Shown here: positions 1 to 8,534 of the stretch, piece by piece
How positions within the stretch are numbered: the stretch's first letter is position 1
Layout: the number at the start of each line of letters is the position of its first letter
Assembly (NCBI RefSeq): GCF_022760955.1
Contig: NZ_JAKTNU010000001.1
Location: forward strand, 306,232-370,231
DNA from: Thermus neutrinimicus
Lineage (GTDB): Bacteria > Deinococcota > Deinococci > Deinococcales > Thermaceae
DNA: 64,000 nt
Direction: 5' to 3'
Notes under the pieces: model-generated
Databases searched by the model: none
Seen by the model: the letters and a program-made list of their open reading frames with translations, nothing else
What the model was told of the DNA's origin: nothing
Made by a program: the position numbers and the translations under genes

Positions 1-1209
1 GGCCAGGAAGTGGAAGGCCAAGACCAGGATGAGGAGGGGCAGGGTGCCGTAGAGGAGGGGAAGGCCCTTCAGGCTGAAGAAGATCCAGGCCAGGGCGAAG
101 GCCAAGGGGGGGATGGCGTAGCCCAAATAGGCCAGCCTCTCCAGGAAGCGGGAGGCAGGCGAGGGGTAGCGCACCGCCAGGTAGGCGATGGGCAGGGCCA
201 TGCCCACCGCCAGGAGGGAGGCGGGGATGGCGGCCATGGCGGAGTGGGAGAGGGCTTCCCAAAGCCCCGTGAGGTTTTCTCGGGGAAAGCGGCTTGCCAG
301 GTGGAAAAGGGCATAGAGGGGAAGGACCAGGGCCAGGAGGACGGGGAGGAGGAGCAGGAGGTAAGCCCAGGGGGTGAACCTGCCTAGGCTTAGGGGCCTG
401 GCCCTTTTCCCGCTCCCCTTTCCCGTGCGGGCCAGGCTGAGGCGGCGGAGGAAGGCTCCTTCCAGAAGAAGAAGCCCCCCGGTGAAGAGGAGGAGGAAAA
501 GGGCCAGCCAGGCGGCGTACACCCGGTCAAAGGCGGCGCTGTACTGGAGGTAGATGGCGTAGGAGAAGGTCTCGTAGCGCAGAAGGCTCACGGTGCCGAA
601 GTCCCCCAGGACGTGGAGGCCCACCACCAGGTATCCCGAAAGGAGGGCGGGGAGGAGCTGGGGAAAGACCACCTGGAGAAAGGCCCTTAAAGGCCTCAAG
701 CCCAGGGTGCGGGCGGCCTCTTCCAGGCTGGGGTCCAGCCCCAAAAAGGCGGCCCGCAAGCCCAGGAAGAGGTAGGGGTAGGTGATGAGGGAGAGGACGA
801 GAAGGGCCCCCCAGTACCCCTCGAGGCGGGGCAAGGGGAGGATCCCCCCGGGCCCCGTGGCCGAAAGGATCACGTAGGCGCCCACGTAGCCGGGGATGGC
901 CAGGGGCAGGGTGAGGAGGATGGAGAAGAGGCGCTTTCCCCTAAGGTCGGTGCGGGTGGTGAGGAAGGCCAGGGGCAGGGCGAGGAGGGTGGTGAGGAGG
1001 AGAACCCCCAGGAGGAGGGAAAGGGTGTTCCTGACCAGCTCCAGGTTCTTGGGGCGGAGGAGGATGTCCCTCAAGGTTTCGGGATCCGCTTCCAGGGCCC
1101 TTAAGGCCAGGTAGAGGAGGGGAAGGGCCACCCCGCCCCCCGTGAGGAGGGCGGGCACCAGGAAGGGCAGGAGCCCAGGAAGTTGCTGGAGCCTTCTTGC
1201 CCTGGTCAT
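1..1209 (-). CDS. Iron(III)-type ABC transporter permease (partial, C-terminus beyond window)
   Basis: Two-part membrane permease of the FutB/SfuB type, which moves ferric iron or a similar substrate across the cytoplasmic membrane. The visible 403 codons start MTRARRLQQL and run into position 1 without a stop, so the C-terminus is missing. Many hydrophobic segments are visible, and an EAA-loop for docking to the ATPase reads EAARTLGLRPL near the end of the first half; the second half begins after a basic linker (KGSGKRARP). It lies 48 nt downstream of the binding-protein gene, presumably in one operon. The ATPase gene is not in the window. The substrate is inferred from the neighbouring binding protein. 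Confidence 0.88.
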   Translation of the reverse strand, partial: MTRARRLQQLPGLLPFLVPALLTGGGVALPLLYLALRALEADPETLRDILLRPKNLELVRNTLSLLLGVLLLTTLLALPLAFLTTRTDLRGKRLFSILLTLPLAIPGYVGAYVILSATGPGGILPLPRLEGYWGALLVLSLITYPYLFLGLRAAFLGLDPSLEEAARTLGLRPLRAFLQVVFPQLLPALLSGYLVVGLHVLGDFGTVSLLRYETFSYAIYLQYSAAFDRVYAAWLALFLLLFTGGLLLLEGAFLRRLSLARTGKGSGKRARPLSLGRFTPWAYLLLLLPVLLALVLPLYALFHLASRFPRENLTGLWEALSHSAMAAIPASLLAVGMALPIAYLAVRYPSPASRFLERLAYLGYAIPPLAFALAWIFFSLKGLPLLYGTLPLLILVLAFHFLA

Positions 1210-1257
1210 CTCCGGCTTCGGCACTCGCCCATGGTGTCTGGGGGGAGGGGGGTGGTC

Positions 1258-2253
1258 CTAGAGAATCCCCAGTTCCCTCAGGAGCCTTAGGGCCTGGTCC
1301 AGGGGGAGCTTCTCAAAGTCCAGCTTGGGGCTTTTCCCCAGGGCCTCCTCGAGGGGCAAAAGTTGGGCATCGGCCACCACTCCCTTCACCAAGGGGTATT
1401 CCCCCACGGCACCCGCGAAGTACTGCTGTCCCTTGGGGGAAAGCAGGTAGGTGAGGAAGCGGTTTGCGGCCACCAGGTTCTTGGAGGTCTTGAGGATGCC
1501 TGCCCCCGTGACCAAGGCCAGGTTACCCGCATCCCCGTCCCTGAAGTAGTGGAGCCCCAGGTTGTACCCGGCCCGGCGGAAGCGCACCACGTAGTAGTGG
1601 TTGGTGGAGCCGAGGTCGATCTCCCCAGCGCGGATGGCGTCCAGCATGGCCGGGTTAGAGGCGTAGCTCTTGGGGTTTAGGGCCTTCATGGCGGAAAGCC
1701 ACTCCCGGGTCCTGCTTTCCCCATGGAGGGCGATCATCCCCGCCACCATGTCCTGGAAGCTGGAGTAGGTGGGGGTCCAGCCCACCCGGCCTACAAGGCC
1801 CTTTTCCTGGGCGAAGCGGGGGAGGTCCAGGATGCTTGCGGGAAGCTCTTCCGGCTTAAGCCTTTGGGGGTTATAGGCCAGGACCCTCAGGCGCACGGTT
1901 ACCGGCACCCAGGCCTTGGAGGCGGGCACGAAGGCCAGGGGTTGCCTAAGCAGGGTATCCCCCAAGGGCCTCAAGAGCCCTTTGCTTGCCGCCTGGCCCA
2001 GGGCGCCCGCGGTGTTGGCCCAGAAGACATCCGCCGGGGAACGGCTTCCTTCCTCCTGCAAGGCCGCCAGGATCTGGGCGTCGGTGCCGTAGCGCACCTG
2101 GACCCGGATACCGGTTTCCGCCTGGAACTGCCTCACCAAGGGTTCCACCAGGCTCTGCCCCCGCCCGGAGTAGAGGGTTAGGGTCTGCTGCTGGGCAAAG
2201 GCCAGTCCTAAAGCCGCAAGGCCGATAAGGGTCAGGAACCTTCTAAGTTGCAT
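1258..2253 (-). CDS. Periplasmic iron(III)-type substrate-binding protein
   Basis: Extracellular binding protein of the Fbp/FutA family, 331 residues. The start is the ATG at 2253, preceded by a good AGGAGG six bases upstream; an upstream in-frame ATG at 2271 lacks this. Residues 1-21 form a signal peptide (basic MQLRRF, hydrophobic core, LAFA then QQ). The mature protein begins QTLTLYSGRGQ, the usual first strand of this family, and contains the TNHYYVVRF region that carries the Tyr ligands for iron in the family. It is first in the operon, followed by the permease. A promoter and a Fur-box-like palindrome lie upstream. Iron specificity is inferred, not proven. Confidence 0.88.
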   Translation of the reverse strand: MQLRRFLTLIGLAALGLAFAQQQTLTLYSGRGQSLVEPLVRQFQAETGIRVQVRYGTDAQILAALQEEGSRSPADVFWANTAGALGQAASKGLLRPLGDTLLRQPLAFVPASKAWVPVTVRLRVLAYNPQRLKPEELPASILDLPRFAQEKGLVGRVGWTPTYSSFQDMVAGMIALHGESRTREWLSAMKALNPKSYASNPAMLDAIRAGEIDLGSTNHYYVVRFRRAGYNLGLHYFRDGDAGNLALVTGAGILKTSKNLVAANRFLTYLLSPKGQQYFAGAVGEYPLVKGVVADAQLLPLEEALGKSPKLDFEKLPLDQALRLLRELGIL

Positions 2254-2312
2254 CTCGCCTCCTTCCCGCATCCCCAGGGGTTTCCCCAGGTGAGGGCGCC
2301 CTCTGCCTGGGG

Positions 2313-2341
2313 ACTTTACCCCAAGGGGGGGTTAAAGTCAA
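2313..2341 (-). promoter_or_regulatory. Promoter of the iron ABC operon
   Basis: On the minus strand TTGACT (2336-2341) and TAAAGT (2313-2318) are separated by exactly 17 nt, about 60 nt before the ATG of the binding protein. The -35 overlaps the last codons and stop of the upstream metalloenzyme gene. Confidence 0.6.
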
Positions 2342-3120
2342 GTATTCCGGTCGGATTTCCTAAGTTTAGAAGTGATAATCACTTGCAACCAGGGGAAGAC
2401 GCCTGCCAGGTCCTGCGGCCAGAAGGGGGTTTCCCCGGTATGGACTAGGGGTACGGGGTTTCGGGTGTGGTTGGGATGCCAGGGTTCCTCGGCGTTCCCG
2501 TGGTCGGAGGTGAGGAGGAGGGTGCCGCCTTCCTCCAGGAAACCCTTCAGGAACAGGGAAAGCTCGCGGAAACGCTCGGGAAGGGTATCCGGAAGGCGGT
2601 GGGCGGCCAGGTCCAACGCCCAGTACTCCAGGACCACCAGGTCAAACCCTCGGGCCAGAGCCGCCGTTTTGGCCCCTACCCCCAAAGGGTCCTCCCAGAA
2701 GGCGGGGGGGAGGGCCAGGGGGTGGCCTAAGGGCAGAAGGGGAAGGCCTGCCAAGAGGGCTGCTTGGGCAAAGGCGGAAAGCATAAGCCTTCTTCCCCCC
2801 GTGGCCCGCTTCAGGTACTCCGGGCGGTAGGCGTTGGCGTGGAGCACGTTCAGACCCTCCTCCCTAGCCCAGGCGTAAAGGCCTTGCCGGAGAAGGGGCC
2901 TGAGCCTGGGGCTGGGAAAAGGCCCTTGATGGTAGCCTAGAAGCTTAGCGGCATTGACCCCGGTGAGGAGGGTGGTCTGGCCCGTCCCCGACTGGGGCAG
3001 GCCCTCCACCCCTAAGGTGGCGTCCAAGGCCTTGGGGGAAAGTTCCAAGAGGAAGGGGAAGAGCTCCTCCAAGGCCTCTCCCAGGCCCAGGCCGTCCACG
3101 AAGAGGAAGAGCACGCCCAT
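2338..3120 (-). CDS. Alkaline-phosphatase-superfamily metalloenzyme (phosphomutase-like)
   Basis: 260-residue protein related to the metal-binding core of phosphopentomutase and cofactor-independent phosphoglycerate mutase. The N-terminus GVLFLFVDGLGLG carries the first metal-binding Asp, SGTGQTTLLTG has the Ser/Thr nucleophile position, and TSDHGNAEEPWHPNHTRNPVP carries the distal Asp-His and His ligands of the family. I place the start at ATG 3120; a GTG at 3183 would add 21 poorly conserved residues. The specific substrate cannot be told from the sequence. The 3' end contains the -35 and the Fur-like palindrome of the next operon. Confidence 0.8.
   Translation of the reverse strand: MGVLFLFVDGLGLGEALEELFPFLLELSPKALDATLGVEGLPQSGTGQTTLLTGVNAAKLLGYHQGPFPSPRLRPLLRQGLYAWAREEGLNVLHANAYRPEYLKRATGGRRLMLSAFAQAALLAGLPLLPLGHPLALPPAFWEDPLGVGAKTAALARGFDLVVLEYWALDLAAHRLPDTLPERFRELSLFLKGFLEEGGTLLLTSDHGNAEEPWHPNHTRNPVPLVHTGETPFWPQDLAGVFPWLQVIITSKLRKSDRNT
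2370..2384. promoter_or_regulatory. Fur-box-like palindrome
   Basis: A perfect 7-1-7 palindrome, AAGTGATAATCACTT, centred at 2377. Its TGATAATCA core matches half-sites of the Fur/Zur family. It lies 28 nt upstream of the -35 of the iron ABC operon and inside the 3' end of the upstream coding region. Binding by a Fur-family protein is inference. Confidence 0.45.
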
Positions 3121-3230
3121 AGTCTCTGCTTCCCGCCCCTTTTCGTCAAACCGGAGGGGAGGGGGAAAAGTGCCTTTCCTCACCGCAGCTTCCCCAAGGT
3201 TCCAGGTATCCTGGCCCTGGAGGTAAGCCT

Positions 3231-3659
3231 ATGCCGGTTAGAAAGGCCAGTGCGGTGTGGGAAGGTGGTTTGCGTAACGGCCAGGGCCTTATGAAACTGC
3301 AAAGCCAGGTCTTTGAGGGGCCCTATTCCTTCCCTTCCCGCTTTGAGGAGGGGCCGGGGACCAACCCCGAGGAGCTCATCGCTGCCGCCCACGCGGGGTG
3401 CTTTTCCATGGCCTTGGCGGCCTCTTTGGAGCGGGAGGGCTTCCCCCCTAAGCGGGTTTCCACCGAGGCCCATGTGCACCTGGAGATGGTGGAGGGGAAG
3501 GCCACCATCACCCGGATTGACCTGGTCACCGAGGCGGAGGTGCCGGGGATCACCCCGGAGAAGTTCCAGGAGATCGCCCAGGCGGCCAAGGAGGGGTGCC
3601 CGGTTTCCCGGGCCCTGGGGGCGGTGAAGGAGATTGCCCTAAAGGCCCGCCTCGTCTAA
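3231..3659 (+). CDS. osmC: OsmC-family peroxiredoxin
   Basis: 142-residue OsmC/Ohr-family protein, a thiol-dependent peroxidase of the cytoplasm that reduces organic hydroperoxides. The two catalytic cysteines are Cys57 (AAHAGCFSMAL) and Cys123 (KEGCPVSRAL), and the conserved Arg37 and Glu47/48 are present. Length and sequence fit the Thermus OsmC protein of known structure. It starts MPVRKASAVWEGG. The 3' end overlaps the convergent zinc-ribbon gene by 4 nt, with no room for a terminator. Confidence 0.93.
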   Translation: MPVRKASAVWEGGLRNGQGLMKLQSQVFEGPYSFPSRFEEGPGTNPEELIAAAHAGCFSMALAASLEREGFPPKRVSTEAHVHLEMVEGKATITRIDLVTEAEVPGITPEKFQEIAQAAKEGCPVSRALGAVKEIALKARLV

Positions 3660-4411
3660 CCCTCCCCTTTCCAGAGGAGCCGGCCGCAGGAGGGGCAGCG
3701 CACCAGCTGCCCCTGCACCACCTTTTGCGCCACGTGGGTGGGCAGCACCACGTTGCACCCCTCGCAACGGAAGACCTGGCCTTGGCGGTGCATGCGGGCG
3801 ATGCCGGTGCCCTTGCGGGCCCGGCGGATGGCCTCGTACTCCTTCAGGACAGGGACAGGGATGGCCTGGGCCATGAGGGAGCGTTCCTCCAGCCTGAGGG
3901 CGATCTCGGCCTTTAGGGCTTCCACCCTTACCCGGTTGGCTTCCAGGAGCTCCTCCAGGCGGGGCTTTAAGGCGGCGAGCTCGGCTTCCACCTCCTGGAT
4001 CTCGCTTTCCAGGTTCTCCATGGCCTCCATGATGGGGGTGGAAAGCTCCAGGAGTTCCCTGATGCGGTCCTTGATCTGCTGGATGCGGTTCTCGTACTGG
4101 GTCTGCTCGCGGGCGCTTTGGGCCTGGCGCTGCTCGGCCTCCGCCTGCTTTTCCTTGGCGGTGAGGTCCTCGATGTCCAGGCTGTGGCGGTGGTACTCCT
4201 TGCGGAGCTCTGCCTGGCGCTCCAGGAGGTCGGCAAGCCGGTCTTCCAGGGCCTCCACCTGGGCCTTCACGGAAACCAGGTCCTGGGGGAGGGTTTCCGC
4301 CTCCTTTTGCAATCGGTCTATCTCCAGGTCCTTTTCCTGCAGGTGGTAAAGAGCCTTAAGCGCCTCAAGCTGTCCCCTGTGGGGAACATCCGCCCCGTTC
4401 ACGTTTCCCAT
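3656..4411 (-). CDS. Coiled-coil protein with C-terminal zinc ribbon (COG1579 type)
   Basis: 251 residues. Roughly residues 15-180 are charged heptad-rich sequence (LQEKDLEIDRLQKEAE onward), which should form a long antiparallel coiled coil. The C-terminus holds two CxxC knuckles, CEGCNVVLPTHV and CPSCGRLLW, a four-cysteine zinc ribbon. This layout is typical of the COG1579 / zf-RING_7 family, proposed to bind nucleic acid; no exact role is known to me. It overlaps the 3' end of the upstream metallo-hydrolase by 13 nt, so the two are probably cotranscribed. Confidence 0.82.
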   Translation of the reverse strand: MGNVNGADVPHRGQLEALKALYHLQEKDLEIDRLQKEAETLPQDLVSVKAQVEALEDRLADLLERQAELRKEYHRHSLDIEDLTAKEKQAEAEQRQAQSAREQTQYENRIQQIKDRIRELLELSTPIMEAMENLESEIQEVEAELAALKPRLEELLEANRVRVEALKAEIALRLEERSLMAQAIPVPVLKEYEAIRRARKGTGIARMHRQGQVFRCEGCNVVLPTHVAQKVVQGQLVRCPSCGRLLWKGEG

Positions 4412-5034
4412 TCTAACCCCAGAAGGAAGGGGTTGGTCTTGGCCTCGAGGGCCAGGGTGGTGGGGGGCCCATGCCCCGGATAGACCTCCGTCCCCTGGGG
4501 CAGGGTGAGGAGGCGCTTTAGGGAGCGGAAAAGGTCCTCCCGGCTTGCCCCGGGAAGATCGTAGCGGCCGATGCTCCCTCGGAAGAGAAGGTCCCCGGAA
4601 AGGACTTTAGGGGGTTGTCCGGCCTCGCCGGGATGGATGAAGGCCACATGGCCCGGGCTGTGGCCAGGAAGGTGCCACACGCTGAGGCCGAAGAGGACCT
4701 GCCCTTCCTCCAAAGGCTCCACCGGGAGGGGAGGGTCGGGGATGATGAGGCCCCACATGCGGGCCACCTCCGCCGCCTGCCGGTAGAGGGGAAGGTCCAG
4801 GGGGTGGAGGAAGACCGGCAAGGACAGGGCCTCCACCAGGGGGGCCACCGCCCCCACGTGGTCGAAGTGGGCGTGGGTGAGGAGGATGGCCCGGGGCATG
4901 GACCCCGTGGACGCCAAAAGGGCCAGGATCCTCTCCGCCTCGTCCCCGGGGTCTATGAGCACCACCCCTTCCCTTCCCTCCACCAGGTAGGTGTTTTCCT
5001 GGAGAGGGCCCACGCTCAGGCGGTAGACCCTCAT
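4399..5034 (-). CDS. Metallo-beta-lactamase-fold hydrolase (glyoxalase II-like)
   Basis: 211 residues starting MRVYRLSVGPLQENTYLV. The binuclear metal motif is THAHFDHVGA, followed by LPGHSPGHVAF, LSGDLLFRGSIGR and YPGHGP, which together supply the metal-binding His and Asp residues of glyoxalase II-type hydrolases. The likely substrate is a thioester such as S-lactoylglutathione or another thiol conjugate; Thermus need not use glutathione, so the substrate is open. The start ATG overlaps the stop of the rhodanese gene (ATGA), which points to translational coupling. I rejected the longer frame to 5451 because it runs through the rhodanese gene. Confidence 0.9.
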   Translation of the reverse strand: MRVYRLSVGPLQENTYLVEGREGVVLIDPGDEAERILALLASTGSMPRAILLTHAHFDHVGAVAPLVEALSLPVFLHPLDLPLYRQAAEVARMWGLIIPDPPLPVEPLEEGQVLFGLSVWHLPGHSPGHVAFIHPGEAGQPPKVLSGDLLFRGSIGRYDLPGASREDLFRSLKRLLTLPQGTEVYPGHGPPTTLALEAKTNPFLLGLEWET

Positions 5035-5723
5035 GGCTCGGTGGGAAGGCCCTCCCCTAGCCACTCGTGCATGGAGCCCAGGTAGTTCCTGGCCTTGACC
5101 CCCAGGCTTCTCAGCACGAAGAAAGCCACGGCACTCCGGGCCCCGGAGTGACAGTAGACCCCCACCTCCTGTCCCGGCTCCAGGCCTAGCCGCTTCAGCA
5201 CCCCATCCGGCTCCAGGAAGAGCTCCAGGGGGGCGTTCCGGCTTCCCGGGATCCGCCCTCCCTTGGGGCAGCAGGGGGGGTGGAGCTTGCCCTGGTGCTC
5301 CTCGGGGCTTCGCACATCCAAAAGAAGGGGGTGCCGGGCCGCCTCGTCCGCGGTGAGGAGCCAGTCCCGCCGGAGGCGGGCTAAGGTGTCCGAACGCTTG
5401 GGCTTGGGCTCCTCCCGCTCGGTGGCGTGGGCTTCCCAGCCCTCGGTCCAAAGTTCCACCTCAAGCCCCCCAAGGCCCAGGAAGAAGGCGGTGCGGCAAA
5501 GGCGGCTGGTGAGGCCCTCGTCGTAGAGGATTACGGGGCTTTTGAGCCCGAGTTCCCCGAAAAGCTCGCTGAGGCCAGCCTCCAGGGCCCTAAGTTCCGC
5601 CTCTTCCCGCAGGCGAAGCCGGGGGGCCGAGAGGTCCAGGTGGCGGGCGCCTGGCAGGTGGCCTGCCTCGTAGGCAGACCTGGGCCTGGTGTCCACCAAG
5701 ACGGCTTCGGGAGGGATCTCCAT
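5031..5723 (-). CDS. Tandem rhodanese-domain sulfurtransferase
   Basis: 230 residues with two rhodanese domains. The N-terminal domain (about 1-110) has DEGLTSR where an active-site loop would be and lacks the nucleophile. The C-terminal domain has CHSGARSA, whose Cys is the sulfur acceptor. The layout matches thiosulfate or 3-mercaptopyruvate sulfurtransferases. Gene order rhodanese then glyoxalase II-like hydrolase resembles persulfide-detoxification pairs, an inference. A perfect TATAAT ends 7 nt before the ATG, so the mRNA is probably leaderless. Confidence 0.9.
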   Translation of the reverse strand: MEIPPEAVLVDTRPRSAYEAGHLPGARHLDLSAPRLRLREEAELRALEAGLSELFGELGLKSPVILYDEGLTSRLCRTAFFLGLGGLEVELWTEGWEAHATEREEPKPKRSDTLARLRRDWLLTADEAARHPLLLDVRSPEEHQGKLHPPCCPKGGRIPGSRNAPLELFLEPDGVLKRLGLEPGQEVGVYCHSGARSAVAFFVLRSLGVKARNYLGSMHEWLGEGLPTEP

Positions 5724-5730
5724 GCCCTTG

Positions 5731-5736
5731 ATTATA
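5731..5736 (-). promoter_or_regulatory. -10 box of rhodanese operon, leaderless geometry
   Basis: A perfect TATAAT on the minus strand lies 7 nt before the ATG at 5723, with a weak TCTGAC/CTGACG -35 at 17-18 nt spacing. Transcription should start at or next to the A of the start codon. Confidence 0.65.
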
Positions 5737-5772
5737 AGGGGCGCAGGGGTAGGCGTCAGAGGATAAGGATAC

Positions 5773-5801
5773 TTGACAAAATAAGGCGCAGGTGATATGG
5801 G
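5773..5801 (+). promoter_or_regulatory. Putative hsp20 promoter
   Basis: TTGACA at 5773-5778 followed after 17 nt by the weak -10 TATGGG (5796-5801). It is divergent from the rhodanese promoter. Here the gene does have a ribosome-binding site, GGAGGTGA, before the ATG at 5822. Confidence 0.5.
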
Positions 5802-5821
5802 TGAGGATGGAGGTGATGGGT

Positions 5822-6286
5822 ATGGCCCTGGTTCGTAGGGAAGTGCGTCCCACGGAGATTACCCCCTTCCGTACCTGGGGTCCTTTCTCCCTCCTGGAGG
5901 AGGCCAACCGGCTCTTTGAGGAGGTCTTGGGCGACTTTGCCCGGCCCGCGGCCACCTTTGTGGCCCCTGCGGACCTCTACGAGACCGACGAGGCCCTGGT
6001 CCTGGAGATGGCGGCGCCGGGCCTGGCTCCTGAGGACCTGGAGGTGAGCCTCGAGGGCAGCAAGCTCACCGTACGGGGCCAGGTGAAGCCCGCCGAGGAG
6101 GCTAAGGTGCGCCGCTACTACCTGCAGGAGATCCCCCACGGCTCCTTCGTGCGCACCTTCAGCCTCCCCGTGGAGGTGGATGCCTCCCAGGCCAAGGCGG
6201 AGTTCCGCCACGGGATCCTGCGCCTCACCCTGCCCAAGGTGGCCGAGGCCCGGGCCAAGCGGATCCCCATCGAGGTGGTTCAGTAA
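5822..6286 (+). CDS. hsp20: Small heat-shock protein, Hsp20/alpha-crystallin family
   Basis: 154 residues if started at ATG 5822 (MALVRREVRPTEITPF), which has GGAGGTGA six bases upstream; earlier in-frame ATGs at 5792, 5810 and 5819 are less well placed. The alpha-crystallin domain spans roughly residues 50-140, with the typical DLYETDEALVLEMAAPGL and the final-strand motif FRHGILRLTLPK. The short tail RIPIEV is the IxI/V motif that docks neighbouring dimers. It acts as an ATP-independent holdase chaperone. A strong terminator follows at once. Confidence 0.95.
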   Translation: MALVRREVRPTEITPFRTWGPFSLLEEANRLFEEVLGDFARPAATFVAPADLYETDEALVLEMAAPGLAPEDLEVSLEGSKLTVRGQVKPAEEAKVRRYYLQEIPHGSFVRTFSLPVEVDASQAKAEFRHGILRLTLPKVAEARAKRIPIEVVQ

Positions 6287-6302
6287 GCCCTTAGGCCCCA
6301 TT

Positions 6303-6327
6303 CCCCCGGGAGGTTTCCCGGGGGTTT
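6303..6327. terminator. Bidirectional terminator between hsp20 and the aminotransferase gene
   Basis: Perfect 9-bp stem CCCCCGGGA / TCCCGGGGG (6303-6311 with 6316-6324), loop GGTT, then TTTA on the plus strand. It lies directly between the two convergent stop codons and can serve both. Confidence 0.75.
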
Positions 6328-7396
6328 AGGCCCTCCTTAGGGCCTCGGCCAGGCGCCTCAGGGCCTCTTCCAGCACCTCGGGGTAGGTGGCGAAGTTGAG
6401 GCGCACGTAGCGGTCGTACCCTTCCCCGAAGTTCTCCCCGGGGTTTAGGGCCACCCGGGCCTCCTTGAGGAAGAAGGAGGCTGCCTGGGGAAGGGGGGTT
6501 TTGAGCCAGGCCAGGTAGGTGCCCTCCGGGGCAAAGTGTCCCAGGCCCACCTCCTTGGCCCAAGCCGCCACCCGGTCGCGGTTGGCCTTGAACCGGGCGA
6601 GGGTCTCCTCCAGCCAAGGCCCCGCCTCCAGCAGGGCAGCCTTCCAGGCGGCCATGGCCAAGACGTTGGGGAAGGTGTGGGGCAGGTGGCGCCTAAGGGT
6701 CTCCACCAGGGGCTTAGGCCCCACCACGGCCCCTAGGGGGAGCCCAGCCAGGTTGTAGGCCTTTCCTGGGCCCAGCAGGGTGAGGGTGCGCTCGGGGAGG
6801 AGGCGGGCCAGGGGCACGTGGGTCCTCTCGTAGGTCAGGGGGGCGTGAAGCTCATCGGAGACCACGATGAGGTCGTGCTTGCGGGCGATGGCGGCCAGGG
6901 CGGAAAGCTCCTCCTCCCCAAAGACCCTTCCCGTGGGGTTTTGCGGATGGCAGAAGAGGAGGAGCCTGCTGGCGTACGCCAGGCGCTCCAGGCCCTCGAG
7001 GTCCAGCCGGTACCCCTCCTCTGTTTCCCTTAGGGGATTCGCCAGAACCGTGCGCCTTTGCTGGCGGATGGCGGCCAGAAACGGGGGGTATACGGGGACC
7101 TGGGTCAGGACCCCTTGGCCAGGGGCGGTGAAGGCGGCCACCGCCCCGAATAGCCCCACCACCACCCCGGGCATGAAGGCCACCTCGCCTTCCAAACCCG
7201 TCCTTTCCAGGATGAGGGCCTTGAGCTCCGGGTCCCCCTCCCGGGGCGGGTAGCCCAAAAAGCCCTCGGCCCTCTCCCCAATGGCCCGCCGGATGGGCTC
7301 GGCCACGGGGAAGTCCATGTCCGCCACCCAAAGGGGCAGGACGTCCTCGGGATAGGTGCCCCACTTCAGCGAGTCCTTGCGGGGGGGAAGCACCAT
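6326..7396 (-). CDS. PatB/MalY-type PLP aminotransferase / cystathionine beta-lyase
   Basis: 356-residue fold-type I PLP enzyme. Visible motifs are PVYPPF, NPTGR (about residues 153-157), SDELH (Asp181 contacts the PLP ring nitrogen) and the Schiff-base Lys212 in [13 protein letters not shown]. The N-terminus [20 protein letters not shown] is typical of MalY/PatB C-S lyases, which cleave cystathionine to homocysteine, pyruvate and ammonia. A plain aminotransferase role is also possible. It lies 9 nt downstream of lgt on the same strand. Confidence 0.88.
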   Translation of the reverse strand: MVLPPRKDSLKWGTYPEDVLPLWVADMDFPVAEPIRRAIGERAEGFLGYPPREGDPELKALILERTGLEGEVAFMPGVVVGLFGAVAAFTAPGQGVLTQVPVYPPFLAAIRQQRRTVLANPLRETEEGYRLDLEGLERLAYASRLLLFCHPQNPTGRVFGEEELSALAAIARKHDLIVVSDELHAPLTYERTHVPLARLLPERTLTLLGPGKAYNLAGLPLGAVVGPKPLVETLRRHLPHTFPNVLAMAAWKAALLEAGPWLEETLARFKANRDRVAAWAKEVGLGHFAPEGTYLAWLKTPLPQAASFFLKEARVALNPGENFGEGYDRYVRLNFATYPEVLEEALRRLAEALRRA

Positions 7397-7405
7397 GGGC
7401 TTATC

Positions 7406-8239
7406 TTACCGGCCCAGGCGCCTTAGCATGTACCAGGAAAGGAGGATGAGGGGCAGGCTCACCACCTGGGTGGCGGTGAAAAGGCCGATGCCCAGCTCGT
7501 GGTTGCGGTACACGGGAAGCCAGAGGGGGTTTAGCCGGAAGGGCTCCTCGAGGACCGAGCGGAGCACGCTGTACCACAGGAGGAAGTTCCAGAAGGCGTA
7601 CCCGAAAAAGGGCTTCTTGCGAAGCCAGTAATAGGAGAGGGGCAGGAGGATGAGGCCCACCAGGGCCCCGTAGATCTGGGTGAGGTGCACGGGGCCCCGG
7701 AGGAGCTCCGCGCACCGGTACACCTGGGAGATGTCCTCAATGCCGGGGCAGATGCCCGGGAAGCCCTTAGCCCACTCTGGCCAGGTGAAGCCGATGGGCA
7801 AGGAGGTAAGGCGCCCCACGGTATCCGAGCCATTCATCAGGTTCCCGATCCTCCCGGCGATGATGCCCAGGGCCACCCCCGGGGTGGCGGCGTCCAGGTA
7901 GGGCCAGAGGGGATAGCCCCTTCGCCTGTGAAAGTAGAGGAAGACCAGGGCCCCGCCCAAAATGGCCCCGTGGAAGGAGAGGCCCCCGTGCCGGATGTAC
8001 AGGATCTCCACGGGATTTTGCACGAAAGGACCGGGGGAGGTGAGGACGTAGCCCAGCCTGGCCCCCACCACCCCGAAGATGACGGCCCAGAAGGCCACCA
8101 CCTCAAACCGCTCCGCATCCAACCCCCAGGCCTTAAGCCGGCGCTTGGCCAGCTCAAAGCCGATGAAGATGGCCAGGGTCAGGAGAAAGCCATACCACTG
8201 GATGCGCAAGGGGCCGATCTGGATCATGGTGGGGTTCAT
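7406..8239 (-). CDS. lgt: Prolipoprotein diacylglyceryl transferase
   Basis: 277-residue inner-membrane enzyme that transfers diacylglycerol from phosphatidylglycerol to the lipobox Cys of prolipoproteins. The Lgt signature GRIGNLMNG is intact, as is the HGGLSFHGA segment with the functional His. About seven hydrophobic segments are visible. Between the signature and the later segments lies an extra stretch with two cysteines ([20 protein letters not shown]), as in other Thermus sequences. Its start overlaps the stop of the glutaredoxin-like gene (ATGA). Lipobox-bearing substrates occur in this window at 31176-32183 and 58016-58822. Confidence 0.95.
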   Translation of the reverse strand: MNPTMIQIGPLRIQWYGFLLTLAIFIGFELAKRRLKAWGLDAERFEVVAFWAVIFGVVGARLGYVLTSPGPFVQNPVEILYIRHGGLSFHGAILGGALVFLYFHRRRGYPLWPYLDAATPGVALGIIAGRIGNLMNGSDTVGRLTSLPIGFTWPEWAKGFPGICPGIEDISQVYRCAELLRGPVHLTQIYGALVGLILLPLSYYWLRKKPFFGYAFWNFLLWYSVLRSVLEEPFRLNPLWLPVYRNHELGIGLFTATQVVSLPLILLSWYMLRRLGR

Positions 8240-8478
8240 GCCTCACCCCCTCTTTGGAGCTTCTGCACCAACTCCATCAGCGACCTCTCGTCAAAGAGGC
8301 CCTCCAAAAGCACCCTATCCCCCAAAAGAAGCACAGGTACCCGGAAGGTGTAGAGGCGGAAGAGCTTTGGGTCTTGGTCCACATCCCGGCGCACATAGGG
8401 TATTCCCAAAGTCCAAAGGGCCCTTTCCGCCTTTTCGCAAAGGCCGCACCCCTTGCGGGTGACGAAGACCAGGTCCAT
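8236..8478 (-). CDS. Glutaredoxin-like thiol-disulfide protein
   Basis: About 80 residues with a thioredoxin fold: [15 protein letters not shown] (active-site CGLC), a cis-Pro in RVPVLLL, and a C-terminal helix. It belongs to the DUF836/glutaredoxin-like group. The start is uncertain: ATG 8478 (MDLVFVT) fits homologs, ATG 8490 adds MLFP, and neither has an ideal Shine-Dalgarno. It overlaps lgt by 4 nt and follows the DUF456 gene, so it is probably mid-operon. Physiological partner unknown. Confidence 0.8.
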   Translation of the reverse strand: MDLVFVTRKGCGLCEKAERALWTLGIPYVRRDVDQDPKLFRLYTFRVPVLLLGDRVLLEGLFDERSLMELVQKLQRGGEA

Positions 8479-8534
8479 GGGGAAAAGCATACCCTGGCCG
8501 AGGCCCCAACTGGCCTTGCCAGGTGGGGGTGGCA

